In this document: positions 17,366-28,974 of the stretch, one piece after another | How the letters are laid out: every line of letters starts with the position of its first letter | How positions within the stretch are numbered: position 1 is the stretch's first letter | Source: Puteibacter caeruleilacunae | GTDB lineage: Bacteria > Bacteroidota > Bacteroidia > Bacteroidales > Prolixibacteraceae | Assembly: GCA_005217565.1 (NCBI GenBank) | Contig: SJCO01000014.1 | Span: forward strand, 124,001 to 188,000 | Direction of reading: 5' to 3' | Length of the DNA stretch: 64,000 nucleotides | Notes under the pieces: generated by a model | What the model was told of the DNA's origin: nothing | The model's database searches: none | Seen by the model: the letters and a program-made list of their open reading frames with translations, nothing else | Program-made: the position numbers and the translations under genes

Positions 17366-17396
17366 GCTGTCAGGTCTGTCGACGCTGACAGGTGTT
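17361..17396. repeat. REP-like palindromic hairpin, copy 2
   Basis: AACAC/GTGTT, CTGTCAG/CTGACAG and GTC/GAC stems lie around a TGTC loop, with the same internal offsets as copies at 15231 and 63773 but in the opposite orientation. The stem bases GT/AC replace TC/GA of copy 1, preserving pairing. A decayed similar core follows at about 17430-17455. Confidence 0.7.
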
Positions 17397-17470
17397 CTCC
17401 CAGCATCACTTTTCAACGTCATTTTTTAGCGTCTGAAGGACCTGGAAAGCCTACCAAGCTTCAATATGAT

Positions 17471-17575
17471 GTGTCACCCTTTGCCCCATGCTCCATGCCC
17501 CACGCTCTTTGCCCTATGCTCCATGCACCATGCTCCATGCACCATGCCTCAAGCCCTTTGCCTTACGGCTTTCTG
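17471..17575. repeat. Low-complexity CCATGCTCCATGCACC-type repeats
   Basis: Irregular 10-12 base units of CCATGC, CTCCATGC and CCCTTTGC fill the 3' flank and just touch the end of the minus-strand gene at 17563. The unit spells PCSM/HAP-like repeats in one frame, but there is no sign that it is translated. Confidence 0.7.
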
Positions 17576-17955
17576 GTTATACTTTTATGCTTCTTAATAA
17601 GAATGTGGTATTTAATTGTTGAATCAGGCACAGCTATCAGCATTGGATACTTCTCCTTAAACTTTTTAATAGGCATATTATCGAACTCATCTACCAACGA
17701 TTCCGACGATTTTCCATCAAGCTTATACTTTTTTAAAAACTCGTCGATCTTCTTCTGTAAGGCGATAGAATCAGCAGGATCAATAAACGGATTTACAAGA
17801 CTTTTAGGATTATTACTTAGTCCCAGACTATCGGTAGAGGCCATTGATTTAAAGTCTTTCGATGGCTTCTTTAACTTTAAATGATCAGTGTCTTGAGCCA
17901 TTCCACTTAGCACAATTGCCATCAAACAAGTACATAACAGTAAAAATCGTTTCAT
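17563..17955 (-). CDS. Small secreted protein of unknown function
   Basis: The 130-residue product has a clear signal peptide (MKRFLLLCTCLMAIVLSGMAQ, cleaved before or at Gln). The mature 110 residues are Lys-, Asp- and Ser-rich, with a helical central segment (ADSIALQKKIDEFLKKYKLDG) and a C-terminal strand-like part. I recognise no family. It is transcribed toward the low-complexity repeat, and lies about 95 bases below a minus-strand terminator. Coding is supported by the signal peptide and reading-frame length. Confidence 0.65.
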   Translation of the reverse strand: MKRFLLLCTCLMAIVLSGMAQDTDHLKLKKPSKDFKSMASTDSLGLSNNPKSLVNPFIDPADSIALQKKIDEFLKKYKLDGKSSESLVDEFDNMPIKKFKEKYPMLIAVPDSTIKYHILIKKHKSITRKP

Positions 17956-18048
17956 TGGAGTAAATATTACTGGTTTAACGTCTAGCTAAATTAAGCATTT
18001 TCTCAAATGAAAGCTATATGGAATATGTTAAAAATGTTGAAGAATGTT

Positions 18049-18087
18049 TAAAAGAAAACCCCAGCTTCAGATCAGTCGAAGCCAGGG
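18049..18087 (-). terminator. Minus-strand rho-independent terminator
   Basis: On the minus strand a 10-bp stem CCCTGGCTTC/GAAGCTGGGG (two G-U pairs) runs into TTTTCTTTT. It would end the short ORF at 18125-18196 or a small RNA. Confidence 0.65.
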
Positions 18088-18097
18088 TGATCGGTTT

Positions 18098-18119
18098 ATG
18101 GTATCTCTCCAGATACCAT
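18098..18119. promoter_or_regulatory. Perfect 9-bp hairpin
   Basis: ATGGTATCT (18098-18106) and AGATACCAT (18111-18119) flank a 4-base loop. It lies between the short ORF and the terminator at 18049-18087; role unknown. Confidence 0.5.
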
Positions 18120-18124
18120 CGCTA

Positions 18125-18196
18125 TTACTCACATTCTTTATTTATTCTTAACTCATCATCTAATATGCCTGCCCATTTAAATACTTTCTGAGACAT
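18125..18196 (-). CDS. Possible 23-residue peptide gene
   Basis: A minus-strand ORF encodes a 23-residue peptide beginning MSQKVFKWAGILDDEL. It is followed by a hairpin and a terminator in the same direction, and a TACATCTG near-match to the -7 consensus lies at 18241-18248. Its small size makes coding uncertain. The alternative is a structured noncoding transcript. No other gene explains the terminator at 18049-18087, which is the main reason to list it. Confidence 0.3.
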   Translation of the reverse strand: MSQKVFKWAGILDDELRINKECE

Positions 18197-18403
18197 GTTT
18201 TTCAATTTACTTCTCGCTTTGTTCCTTCCTAATATGTTTCCAGATGTACAGCAATTTAATTTTGCATGTGTATTATCGTAAGATGTTTAACGCTGGTTTT
18301 AATGCAACGTATGGCGAGATCAATAGTTTCATATTGAAGGAAGGTAAATTGAAATTTTGTTTCAGGAAGGTTTGGTTCACTTATGTAATAATAGGAAGTA
18401 TTA

Positions 18404-18441
18404 AGAAGAAAAAACCGAGTAAGGTATTAACGCTTACTCGG
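18404..18441 (-). terminator. Terminator after dapA
   Basis: On the minus strand CCGAGTAAG and CTTACTCGG (18415-18441 on the plus strand) form a 9-bp stem followed by TTTTTTC. Confidence 0.85.
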
Positions 18442-18453
18442 TTGGAATGTTAT

Positions 18454-19332
18454 TTATAGTTTTTCAACTAGTTTTTCAATTGTATTGAAGTGATCTTCAC
18501 TAACTGGAACAAGCGGCAAGCGAAGTTCATTTTTAATTAAGCCTAACTGACTCATAAGGGCTTTCACTCCTCCAGGATTACCTTCGGTGAACATCGCATC
18601 AATTAGAGGAAACATGCGGAAGTGAAGGTTTTGCGCCTCTGCGATTTCCAAGGTTAATGAATGTTGCATCAAACGACTAATTTGTCCTGGTAGTGCATTT
18701 GCCAGTACCGAAATCACTCCTTCAGCTCCTAGCGATGCCATTGGTAATGCTAAAGCATCATCGCCTGAAAGCACCTGGAAAGCATCAGGCTTACCAGCCA
18801 TGATCTGGGTAATCTGACAAAGATCACCGCAAGCTTCTTTAATGGCCACAAATTTCTCCGACGAGTGTGCTAGTTTAAGGGTAGTAGCAGGAGTCATGTT
18901 AACACCTGTTCTTCCTGGTACATTATAAAGAATAATGTCAACCGGGCACTTCTCCTCAATAGCCATGAAATGACGGAACATACCTTCTTGTGTTGGCTTG
19001 TTGTAGTAAGGAACAACCGATAAAATAGCATCAATACCATCAAAATCAGTCTCCTCAATGCAGTTCAATACTTCTTGAGTATTATTTCCTCCCAGTCCAA
19101 CTACAATAGGTAAGCGTTTATTATTCTTTTCCTTGATAAAGTCTACAACCTGTTTTCGCTCCTGTTTAGAAAGAGTGGCAGCTTCTGCTGTGGTACCTAA
19201 AACAACTAAATAGTTTGTTCCATTCTCGATCTGGAATTCTACCAGATTCTCCAAAGCATCAAAATCAATGCTTCCATCTTCTAAAAACGGAGTTATTAAT
19301 GCAACTCCTGATCCTGCGAAATTAGTTCTCAT
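18454..19332 (-). CDS. dapA: 4-hydroxy-tetrahydrodipicolinate synthase
   Basis: The 292-residue protein is a DapA-type TIM barrel. It condenses pyruvate with aspartate semialdehyde in the lysine and diaminopimelate pathway. The family marks are LVVLGTTAEAATLS (residues 42-55), Tyr136 in ILYNVPGRTG, and the Schiff-base Lys165 in FVAIKEACGD. The G-D-D segment VLSGDDALALP follows. Length is normal. It lies 17 bases after the DUF6913-like gene and is probably cotranscribed with it from the promoter at about 19878. Confidence 0.95.
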   Translation of the reverse strand: MRTNFAGSGVALITPFLEDGSIDFDALENLVEFQIENGTNYLVVLGTTAEAATLSKQERKQVVDFIKEKNNKRLPIVVGLGGNNTQEVLNCIEETDFDGIDAILSVVPYYNKPTQEGMFRHFMAIEEKCPVDIILYNVPGRTGVNMTPATTLKLAHSSEKFVAIKEACGDLCQITQIMAGKPDAFQVLSGDDALALPMASLGAEGVISVLANALPGQISRLMQHSLTLEIAEAQNLHFRMFPLIDAMFTEGNPGGVKALMSQLGLIKNELRLPLVPVSEDHFNTIEKLVEKL

Positions 19333-19349
19333 CTTTGTAACTTTCTAAA

Positions 19350-19865
19350 TTATTGTATTATATCAAGGTAATGACGTATTTGCTCAGCTAAAAACTGAGG
19401 AGTACGATTTGATGAGATATTCAATGAAAAATCAAATGCTTCTGTCGCTGACGTTTTCTTTCCAATCTTGAAATCAGCATTTGACATTGCAATGAAATTT
19501 CGCATTTCCAAGCTAAATTTCATCGATAAACAAATCAACATGTCGTACCCTGCAGATAAATGTGATTGTACTAAATCTGTTTTCGGAAATCCCAGCCAAT
19601 TAAAGGCTTTGGGTGTAATCGTTCGCTCATCAATCTCTTCCATCTCGGTTGATAAAAACGGAATAGGTGTCACTTTTTTCCCGGCACCTTCAAAGAATGA
19701 TGTTAACCACTTTGATGCTTCCTGTTCTTCAGGAACATCATCCATCCAGATTATTCCAATACGAACGGCCGACTGTAGGTTGTGAAAGCGATTGTTCCGA
19801 TGAACGCTCTTTAGCTTTCGATTTAAAATCCTGGCAGCCATTCTATATTTCATACCATTTATCAT
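19350..19865 (-). CDS. DUF6913-like protein of unknown function
   Basis: The 171-residue product has a basic N-terminus (RILNRKLKSVHRNNR), then alternating strand/helix segments (VRIGIIWMDD, FNWLGFPKTDLVQ, YDMLICLSMKF) and a helix-rich end. It resembles the Bacteroidota-specific DUF6913 family; biochemical function is not known. It lies directly upstream of dapA. The -7 box at 19874-19881 leaves almost no leader for the ATG at 19865; a second in-frame ATG at 19853 would give a short leader and is also plausible. Confidence 0.7.
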   Translation of the reverse strand: MINGMKYRMAARILNRKLKSVHRNNRFHNLQSAVRIGIIWMDDVPEEQEASKWLTSFFEGAGKKVTPIPFLSTEMEEIDERTITPKAFNWLGFPKTDLVQSHLSAGYDMLICLSMKFSLEMRNFIAMSNADFKIGKKTSATEAFDFSLNISSNRTPQFLAEQIRHYLDIIQ

Positions 19866-19873
19866 ATGCGTTG

Positions 19874-19881
19874 CAAAAATA
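19874..19881 (-). promoter_or_regulatory. -7 promoter element of the DUF6913/dapA unit
   Basis: On the minus strand this reads TATTTTTG, matching TAnnTTTG. It is 9 bases before the annotated ATG, so the message would be nearly leaderless from that start. Confidence 0.65.
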
Positions 19882-19951
19882 GAAAATTTACGAATTGTAA
19901 GACTATAGAAATTACAATTTGTTACAAAAAAGTGTCATTTTTTACGAATTC

Positions 19952-22468
<2,517 letters not shown>

Positions 22469-22473
<5 letters not shown>

Positions 22474-22501
22474 TTTCCGATGCGATGGCCTTTTACTTTT
22501 T
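22469..22501 (+). terminator. Terminator-like hairpin beside the repeat
   Basis: GGCCAT (22469-22474) pairs with ATGGCC (22485-22490), followed by TTTTACTTTTT. No gene reads toward it on the plus strand, so it may belong to the repeat. Confidence 0.45.
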
Positions 22502-23048
22502 ATCTTTAATGCTGTAAATGGTATCTGCTGTGGTAAGAATTACCACAATAACAACATCAACGTTCAGTCTGGAACCTGGAACCTTAAAACCTGAACCTTG
22601 AAACTTTTAATCTCGAGCTCCTCCTTAACGCATGTCAACATCGACTAGCTGGCGAAGGGCATAAGAATGGGAGTAAAGTTTGACTAAAATTTGTTTTGTG
22701 ATCAATGGTATTCTGAGAAAGATTTGAAGAATAATGAATGGTAGTTGGAGTTTGGTAGAATGTTTCTCAAAGTTATCTTAAAGCTTACTTTTCTTCGATA
22801 GGCTTCGATATGTTGAGGGGTTCTGTAAGAGTAATCTACTCTATAGAGGTATTTTTCATTTAAAATGTCCCTTTTTTAGGGACATTAGTTAGAAAGAACG
22901 ATAGTTGATTTTCACAGTTATAAAGGTAGAAAAAATGATGGAAGATAAAGGCAATATTTAACAAAAAGTTGGCTCCTTCATGAACATTCTGTATTGCATT
23001 TTTATTACATCATAAGGAACGGACAATAAAAACCTTAAAAATAGAATA
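22502..23048. other. 547-base gap upstream of the first TonB receptor
   Basis: It contains an AACCTGGAACC-type low-complexity stretch (22566-22605) and an 8-bp hairpin AATGTCCC/GGGACATT (22864-22886) with a 7-base loop, about 160 bases before the receptor start. The hairpin lacks a T-run so it is more like an operator or RNA element than a terminator. I see no clear -7 box and no gene. Confidence 0.5.
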
Positions 23049-25370
23049 ATGAAAAAAGAACAATTATTAACTCTACTGCTGTTATTGCTCGGTGTTAGCG
23101 GGGTATTCGGACAAAAAACCGATGCTAATGTGTTTGGTGATGTGCAGGCTCATGGAAAGCACCTTCCCTTTGTGAGTGTTTACCTTGAGGGAACAAAAAT
23201 AGGTACTACAACCGATTATTCGGGACACTATATGTTGGTTAATCTTCCTGAAGGAGATCATATTATTTCGGCGCGTGCCATTGGGTATAAAACCCACTCA
23301 CAGAAAATTACGATTGTAAAAGGAAATACAATTGAAATCAATTTTCGATTGGAAGAGGAGGTTATTGCGTTGGATGATGTGGTGGTTACAGGTACCAAAA
23401 CATTCAAACGACGTACTGAGTCGCCTGTGATTGTGAATGTTTTAGATGGTAAAACATTGGGTGATATTCAGGCTAGTACACTCTCTGAGGGATTGAATTT
23501 TCAACCAGGATTAAGAGTTGAGACCGACTGTCAGACTTGTAACTATTCGCAGTTAAGGATGAACGGTTTGGGAGGGGCATATTCACAAATCCTTATCAAT
23601 AGTCGCCCTGTATTCAGTCCGCTAACCGGACTGTACGGACTTGAACAGATTCCTGCCAATATGATTGAGCAGATCGAGGTTGTTCGAGGTGGAGGATCGG
23701 CATTGTACGGATCGAGTGCCATTGGTGGGACAGTAAACGTGCTGACGAAGCGACCTGATAGAAATGAATATGAGGTTACGTCTAACAATTTGTTTATCAA
23801 TGGTGGTACCTTCGATAAGATGCTGAATGGTAATATCAATGTATTGTCGCACAAGCGAAATGCAGGTGTATCATTATTTGTAAGTCGCAGGGATCGTGAT
23901 GGATATGATCACAATGATGATAATTATACCGAACTACCTCAGTTGAAGAATAACTCATTTGGATTCACCGGATTTCTACTTCCAAAAGCAAATCATAAAT
24001 TAGAATTCAGTCTGAGTAGTATGTATGAATATCGCTATGGAGGTGAGGATATTAGCGGGCCGGCACATGAGGCAGAGCAAGCGGAAGAACGTACCCATAA
24101 TGTATTGATGATGGGCGTTGATTATGAATTGAGTTTTAATGATAACAGAAGTGCATTTATAGTCTATGCCGCTGGTCAGTCGACCGATAGAAAGCATTAC
24201 ACAGGTATTATTCCTGATGATGAAGATGATATCTTAAATCATTATTTAAATCCTCCTTATGGTGATACTGAGAACAAAACTTATCAGGGAGGAGTACAGT
24301 TAAACCATAAGGCTTTAGATTTCTTTGGAAGCTTGAATACATTTACTGTTGGCGCTGAGTATTTCTTTGATGATGTATTCGATGAAATTAAGGCTTATAG
24401 GTATGTAATAGATCAGAAAACAAAAAGTTTTGGATCGTTTATTCAGAGTGATTGGGAATGGAACAATGGAATCACATTACTGTCGGGTATTCGTTTCGAT
24501 AAACACAACTTTGTCGACAATTGGGTGGTGAATCCTCGATTCTCGGTGCTATATAAATACGGTAGAAATACACAGTTCCGTGTGTCATGGGCATCAGGAT
24601 TCAAAGCGCCGCAATCGTTCGATACCGACATGCACATTGCGTTTGCTGGAGGAGGAGTTTCGCGTATTCGCCTGGCTGATGGATTAAAAGAGGAGCGCTC
24701 AAATAGCTTCAGTGCTTCGATTAACTATGATAAGCCTACCGAGCATTATGTGTGGGGATTTACATTGGAAGGATTTTATACCAAGTTAAATGATGCCTTT
24801 GTTCTGGAAGAGGCCGGAGAGGATGAGTTTGGAATGATCTTCGAAAAGCGAAATGCTTCATCATCAAAAGTACAAGGTGTAACTGCAGAGTTGAGAGGTA
24901 ATTACGATAGAAAATGGCAATTAGAGACTGGAATCACTATACAGACTAGTCGTTATGGTAATGCAGTTTCTTATTCCGATGATCTTCCTGCGTTACGTGA
25001 TTATCTAAGGACTCCAGAGCGATATGGTTATTATACGCTGACTTATAACTCGGGCAAACGATTCAATGCTTCGATGAGTGGTGTGTATACCGGATCGATG
25101 AAGATTCTTCATGCTGCAGGAGCTCCAGAGCTTCCTGATCAGGATGTATTGTTTAAATCGGATGCATTTTTAGAAAATAACATTAAATTATCATACGAAA
25201 TTCCGTGGGAAAATATGGATTCAGCGATTGAACTATTTGGTGGAGTGAAGAACATGTTTAACGACTATCAGGATGATTTTGATACAAGTAAGAATCGCGA
25301 TAGTAACTATGTTTATGGACCTGCGACACCTCGTACTATCTTCTTCGGAATCAAGCTTAAAACATTGTAG
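23049..25370 (+). CDS. TonB-dependent outer-membrane receptor with CarboxypepD_reg domain
   Basis: The 773-residue protein has a signal peptide (VSGVFGQ), a carboxypeptidase-regulatory-like beta-sandwich (residues 25-105, ISARAIGYKTHSQKI), a TonB-box-like region (VVVTGTKTFKRR), a plug domain ending in VEVVRGGGSALYGSSAIGG, and a beta-barrel to a C-terminal aromatic-containing strand (TIFFGIKLKTL). The plug contains a DCQTCNYSQLRMNGLGG cysteine pair seen in receptors of this group. It imports a ligand across the outer membrane, probably a metal chelate or other small cofactor; the ligand cannot be read from the sequence. It has its own terminator (25404-25450) and is not within the riboswitch-controlled unit. 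Confidence 0.9.
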   Translation: MKKEQLLTLLLLLLGVSGVFGQKTDANVFGDVQAHGKHLPFVSVYLEGTKIGTTTDYSGHYMLVNLPEGDHIISARAIGYKTHSQKITIVKGNTIEINFRLEEEVIALDDVVVTGTKTFKRRTESPVIVNVLDGKTLGDIQASTLSEGLNFQPGLRVETDCQTCNYSQLRMNGLGGAYSQILINSRPVFSPLTGLYGLEQIPANMIEQIEVVRGGGSALYGSSAIGGTVNVLTKRPDRNEYEVTSNNLFINGGTFDKMLNGNINVLSHKRNAGVSLFVSRRDRDGYDHNDDNYTELPQLKNNSFGFTGFLLPKANHKLEFSLSSMYEYRYGGEDISGPAHEAEQAEERTHNVLMMGVDYELSFNDNRSAFIVYAAGQSTDRKHYTGIIPDDEDDILNHYLNPPYGDTENKTYQGGVQLNHKALDFFGSLNTFTVGAEYFFDDVFDEIKAYRYVIDQKTKSFGSFIQSDWEWNNGITLLSGIRFDKHNFVDNWVVNPRFSVLYKYGRNTQFRVSWASGFKAPQSFDTDMHIAFAGGGVSRIRLADGLKEERSNSFSASINYDKPTEHYVWGFTLEGFYTKLNDAFVLEEAGEDEFGMIFEKRNASSSKVQGVTAELRGNYDRKWQLETGITIQTSRYGNAVSYSDDLPALRDYLRTPERYGYYTLTYNSGKRFNASMSGVYTGSMKILHAAGAPELPDQDVLFKSDAFLENNIKLSYEIPWENMDSAIELFGGVKNMFNDYQDDFDTSKNRDSNYVYGPATPRTIFFGIKLKTL

Positions 25371-25403
25371 CGATAGATTGCAATAATAGAAGATCTTTTA
25401 CAG

Positions 25404-25450
25404 TAAAGCCGAAATGAAAGCCAGTGTGTTTTCTTTTCGGCTTTATTTTT
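25404..25450 (+). terminator. Terminator after the first TonB receptor
   Basis: TAAAGCCGAAA (25404-25414) pairs with TTTCGGCTTTA (25435-25445), followed by TTTTT. It insulates the riboswitch promoter from the upstream gene. Confidence 0.85.
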
Positions 25451-25583
25451 AGTATCCATTTCAGGAAGGCTTAAGATGTGCATGTTTATTGTACATGATG
25501 AACATAAAAAGAGGCATGCTATGTTGTTGATATAGATTGAGGTAAATAAGATGATAGTTGACTGGAAGTTTAGGAAAAAAGTT

Positions 25584-25591
25584 TACTTTTG
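25584..25591 (+). promoter_or_regulatory. -7 promoter element of the B12 riboswitch transcript
   Basis: TACTTTTG fits TAnnTTTG and lies directly before the riboswitch, with the start expected near 25597. Confidence 0.65.
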
Positions 25592-25596
25592 CAGAG

Positions 25597-25780
25597 GAAT
25601 ATGGTGTCCTTAATCAATATTTCATTGATGAGGATGAAAAGGGAACTCGGTGGAAAACCGAGACTGTTACCGCAGCTGTGATTCCGGTTAGTATTTTCAG
25701 ACAATACTCGAGGCCACTGTTTCGCAAGAAATGGGAAGGAAGTCTGAAAACGGATAAGTCAGAAGACCTGCCAGTATTTC
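25597..25780 (+). ncRNA. Cobalamin (B12) riboswitch
   Basis: The conserved blocks are in order: TGGTGTCCTT near the 5' end, GAAAAGGGAA (25636-25645), GGTGGAAAACC (25649-25659), the core CCGCAGCTGT (25670-25679, the CCGCAACTGT box with one change), GGGAAGG (25733-25739) and AAGTCAGAAGACCTGCC (25756-25772). This matches the cobalamin aptamer. Binding of B12 would turn off the following btuB-btuG genes. The stretch from 25781 to 25894 shows no T-run terminator, so translational control is more likely than attenuation. Confidence 0.9.
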
Positions 25781-25894
25781 GTAATTGGTTCATGATATTC
25801 GGTTTAAATACATGGATGGCTGATTATATGATATAATCTGTATTTTTCCCGATCGTATGAAGCAGTTTTTAGTGAGAATCTGAAAATTGTAAAG

Positions 25895-27805
25895 ATGAAG
25901 TTACGTGTAATTGTAATAGGATTACTGTGTGGAATGATGGGTGGAAAGCTATGGGCTGATGAATTGCCTATAGATACCATTGTAGTTGATGAAGTCAAGG
26001 TGATTTCAAGTAGAAGTAAGCATTTAAGTGATCAGAGTAAATCGGTTCGTTTTGACCAGCAGCAGCTTGATGCAGCCAAACAACGTACGGTGAGTGAGAT
26101 GTTGATGCTGGTAACACCGCTGAATATAAAATCATATGGATCTCCGGGGGCATCATCTTCGTTATCTATCCGTGGTGCAGGTGCTTCACATACACAGGTG
26201 AACTGGAATGGTTTTCCTATAAACTCAGTGACCTTAGGATCTTCTGATTTGTCGAATTTACCTGCAGGTGGATTTAACTCCATTGACATGGTTTATGGTG
26301 CTTCGGGTGCTATTTATGGTAGTGGAACTTTCGGAGGAGCTGTGAATCTGAATAACGATATGCGTTGGGGGACTCCTGTTCCAAAAAGTCGCTTGTCGCT
26401 TCAGCATGGAAGCTTTGGTACCTGGGGTGGTAACTTATCGGTGAATGCTGGTGGTGAGCGTCTTCGCTATTCTGGATCGGTTTGGGGGAATAAATCAGAT
26501 GCCGACTTTAAATATTACGATTATATCAAACGCAAAGAGTTGAATCGTAAGAATGCCGATTATGAGCAGTATGGTTTCATTCAGAATCTTTATGGCCGAT
26601 TAGGGCAGCGTGCTTTTGTTGATGGTGGCGTGTGGTATCAGGTAAAGGACTTAAATCTTCCTGCTATTATTGGTGCTAATCCTAATAACGTAGAGCAGCA
26701 GTCGGATTCTACCTTGAGGGCGTTCGCTAGATTTAAGCAGGCTTTTAATCGCTCTGGTTTGCAAATTAAGGCGGCTTACTTTTACGATTATCAGTTGTAT
26801 ACCAAAAAGATTAATCCTACGGATGCAGAGTATTCAATCTATTCGAAGATTATCAGCGATAAGTATTATGCCGATGCTAATTACCGTTATTTTCTAACAG
26901 AATACTTAACGTTTGATGCAGGTGCTACATATAGTCATATTAAGGCAAAAGTAGATGCCTATCAGCGGCCACGAAAGGAAAATGGCTTGGCATTGGTATC
27001 TGCCTTGAAATATCAGAAATCGCGTTTATCAGGAAATATATCAGTGCGTAAGGAGTGGAATGATGCTTTCTCGTCGCAGTGGTTGTTGGGAGTGGGAGCT
27101 TCATATCAGATAATCCCTGAAGAATGGAGTGTGCGTTTTGCTGCATCAGAGAAATTCCGTAAACCTACATTTAATGATTTGTATTGGGTGCCAGGAGGTA
27201 ATCCTGATTTGGTGCCAGAGAAGGGGTATACTACAGAGTTGGGTACAACACGATTATTTGATTTAGGCTCATGGGGGCAGTTTACTGTCGATTTGGCTGC
27301 TTATTACGCTCCAATCGATAATATGATTCGCTGGCAGCCTGCAGGAGCTATTTGGGAAGCCAAAAACTTTTATGAAGTACTTACACGTGGGGTTGAATTC
27401 GATCTAAATCATGAGATTTCTTTTGGTGAGTGGAAGGTGAAATCGGGGGCATCGATCGATTATAATAAAGCAACAATTGAGTCGACGACCAATCCTGACG
27501 CTTATACCGGTACAATGACCTATTCACCGTTATGGTCGGGCTTATTTCATACGCAGGCCGATTATAAACGATGGAATATTGGGGCTTCGCTACGATATGC
27601 TGATCAAAGATATTATGTAGAGAATGAGAAGCTTGATGGCTATGAGGTTGTAAATGCCTTTATGGGATATCAATTACCACTAGGGACGTCAGTTTTAGGT
27701 ATCAGACTAAGTGCAGATAATGTATTTGATATCGATTATGAATTGATAAGATCGTATCCTATGCCTGGTCGCAATTTTAATATTCAATTGAGTTATACTT
27801 TTTAA
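25895..27805 (+). CDS. btuB: TonB-dependent cobalamin receptor
   Basis: The 636-residue protein has a signal peptide (GGKLWA-D), a TonB box region (IVVDEVKVISSR), a plug domain with DMVYGASGAIYGSGTFGG, and a beta-barrel ending in a terminal Phe (NIQLSYTF). It lacks the CarboxypepD_reg domain of the neighbouring receptor. It directly follows the cobalamin riboswitch, which identifies B12 (or a related corrinoid) as the ligand. It takes up cobalamin through the outer membrane with TonB energy, with the surface BtuG protein from the next gene feeding it. Confidence 0.92.
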   Translation: MKLRVIVIGLLCGMMGGKLWADELPIDTIVVDEVKVISSRSKHLSDQSKSVRFDQQQLDAAKQRTVSEMLMLVTPLNIKSYGSPGASSSLSIRGAGASHTQVNWNGFPINSVTLGSSDLSNLPAGGFNSIDMVYGASGAIYGSGTFGGAVNLNNDMRWGTPVPKSRLSLQHGSFGTWGGNLSVNAGGERLRYSGSVWGNKSDADFKYYDYIKRKELNRKNADYEQYGFIQNLYGRLGQRAFVDGGVWYQVKDLNLPAIIGANPNNVEQQSDSTLRAFARFKQAFNRSGLQIKAAYFYDYQLYTKKINPTDAEYSIYSKIISDKYYADANYRYFLTEYLTFDAGATYSHIKAKVDAYQRPRKENGLALVSALKYQKSRLSGNISVRKEWNDAFSSQWLLGVGASYQIIPEEWSVRFAASEKFRKPTFNDLYWVPGGNPDLVPEKGYTTELGTTRLFDLGSWGQFTVDLAAYYAPIDNMIRWQPAGAIWEAKNFYEVLTRGVEFDLNHEISFGEWKVKSGASIDYNKATIESTTNPDAYTGTMTYSPLWSGLFHTQADYKRWNIGASLRYADQRYYVENEKLDGYEVVNAFMGYQLPLGTSVLGIRLSADNVFDIDYELIRSYPMPGRNFNIQLSYTF

Positions 27806-27823
27806 AAATAATACCTATATACT

Positions 27824-28918
27824 ATGATCAAATTAGATTCTATTAAATTAATGACACTGCTTTTAATTGCATGTACAGCAGTGTTTTCATCATGTAGTAG
27901 TAGCGATGATGACGAACCGGAAGAACAGAAGCTTCAAGTTGAAGTGTTGAAAGGAAAATTCATCACCTGTGAGGGTGATTTTGAGCAGAATAACGGAACC
28001 GTATATTGGTATGGAGAAGACGGTACTCAGTCGGACAATAACCTATTTAAGACAGTTAACAATACACTATTAGGTGATGTTGTTCAATCATTTGAGGCGG
28101 TAGATACACTTGGTTTCATTGTTGCCAATGGATCGGGTCGTGTTGAGGTTGTGCATATGGCGAACTTCAAATCGGTGTCGACTATTGAAGATTTGAGCTA
28201 TCCTCGCTTTGTGAAGCAGGCTGGTGATAATAAGGTGTACATTACTAACGGTAATGGCTATGCTGATAACCAGGTTGTCGTTTATAACTTAGAGACATTA
28301 TCAGTGACAAAGAATATTGCAGTAGATAAAGGTCCTGAAAAAATGGCTTTGGTGAATGGTTTTATGTATGTAACTAACTCTGGAGGTTATGACGATGATA
28401 AAACAGTTTCAGTTATTGATGTTGAGACTGACGAGGTCGTTAAGACAATTACTGTTAATTATGCCCCAGTGGACATTGAAGTTGATAAGAATAACAATCT
28501 ATGGGTGTTGTGTAAAGGTGGTTTAGATGATAATTGGGCACCATTGGAAACAGCTAAGATTGTGAAAATTAATACTGCAGATAACACTGTTGCTAACACA
28601 TTTGATTTTGGCGGAAGTATGGCTTCTTACGGAAACAATTTGTTAGCAATGAGTCATGATGGAAATACCTTATACTATGAAAATGGAGGTATCTTTAAGA
28701 TGTCGATTGATGCCACAGCTCTTCCAACAGAAGCATTTATTGCTGGTGCATACTACGGTATTTCAGTGGATCCTACGAATGGCAAAATTTATGGAATGGA
28801 TGCAACAGCTAAAATAGCTAAAGAATTCTCTCCAGATAATGGAGCTGAGACTGGATCATTTAATACAGGAAGTTATCCTAACAATGTAGTATTTGTTCAT
28901 AACGATTACGAAGAATAA
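27824..28918 (+). CDS. btuG: BtuG-like surface cobalamin-binding lipoprotein
   Basis: The 364-residue product is a lipoprotein (lipobox VFSSC) followed by an acidic linker (SSSDDDEPEEQ) and a YncE/DUF5074-type beta-propeller with repeats of the kind VYITNGNGYADNQVVVYNLE. In Bacteroides, BtuG proteins of this family sit on the cell surface, bind cobalamin with extremely high affinity and pass it to BtuB. The gene lies 18 bases after btuB under the same riboswitch, which supports the same role here. The Asp/Ser/Glu run after the Cys resembles surface-export signals of Bacteroidota lipoproteins. A terminator follows at 28943. Confidence 0.87.
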   Translation: MIKLDSIKLMTLLLIACTAVFSSCSSSDDDEPEEQKLQVEVLKGKFITCEGDFEQNNGTVYWYGEDGTQSDNNLFKTVNNTLLGDVVQSFEAVDTLGFIVANGSGRVEVVHMANFKSVSTIEDLSYPRFVKQAGDNKVYITNGNGYADNQVVVYNLETLSVTKNIAVDKGPEKMALVNGFMYVTNSGGYDDDKTVSVIDVETDEVVKTITVNYAPVDIEVDKNNNLWVLCKGGLDDNWAPLETAKIVKINTADNTVANTFDFGGSMASYGNNLLAMSHDGNTLYYENGGIFKMSIDATALPTEAFIAGAYYGISVDPTNGKIYGMDATAKIAKEFSPDNGAETGSFNTGSYPNNVVFVHNDYEE

Positions 28919-28942
28919 ACTTTTGGTTTTATAATATTTATG

Positions 28943-28974
28943 AAAGGGTAATCCACGTGGGTTGCCCTTTTTTT
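28943..28974 (+). terminator. Terminator after the btuB-btuG operon
   Basis: AAAGGGTAA pairs with TTGCCCTTT (28943-28970) with an ACGTGG loop region, followed by TTTT. Confidence 0.85.

Noticed and set aside
17471-17884. 137-codon frame rich in Pro, His, Cys and Ala
   Set aside because: It reads through low-complexity repeats and then antisense to the gene at 17563-17955.
25558-25836. 92-codon open frame between the two TonB receptors
   Set aside because: It lies over the conserved blocks of the cobalamin riboswitch and does not resemble a protein.
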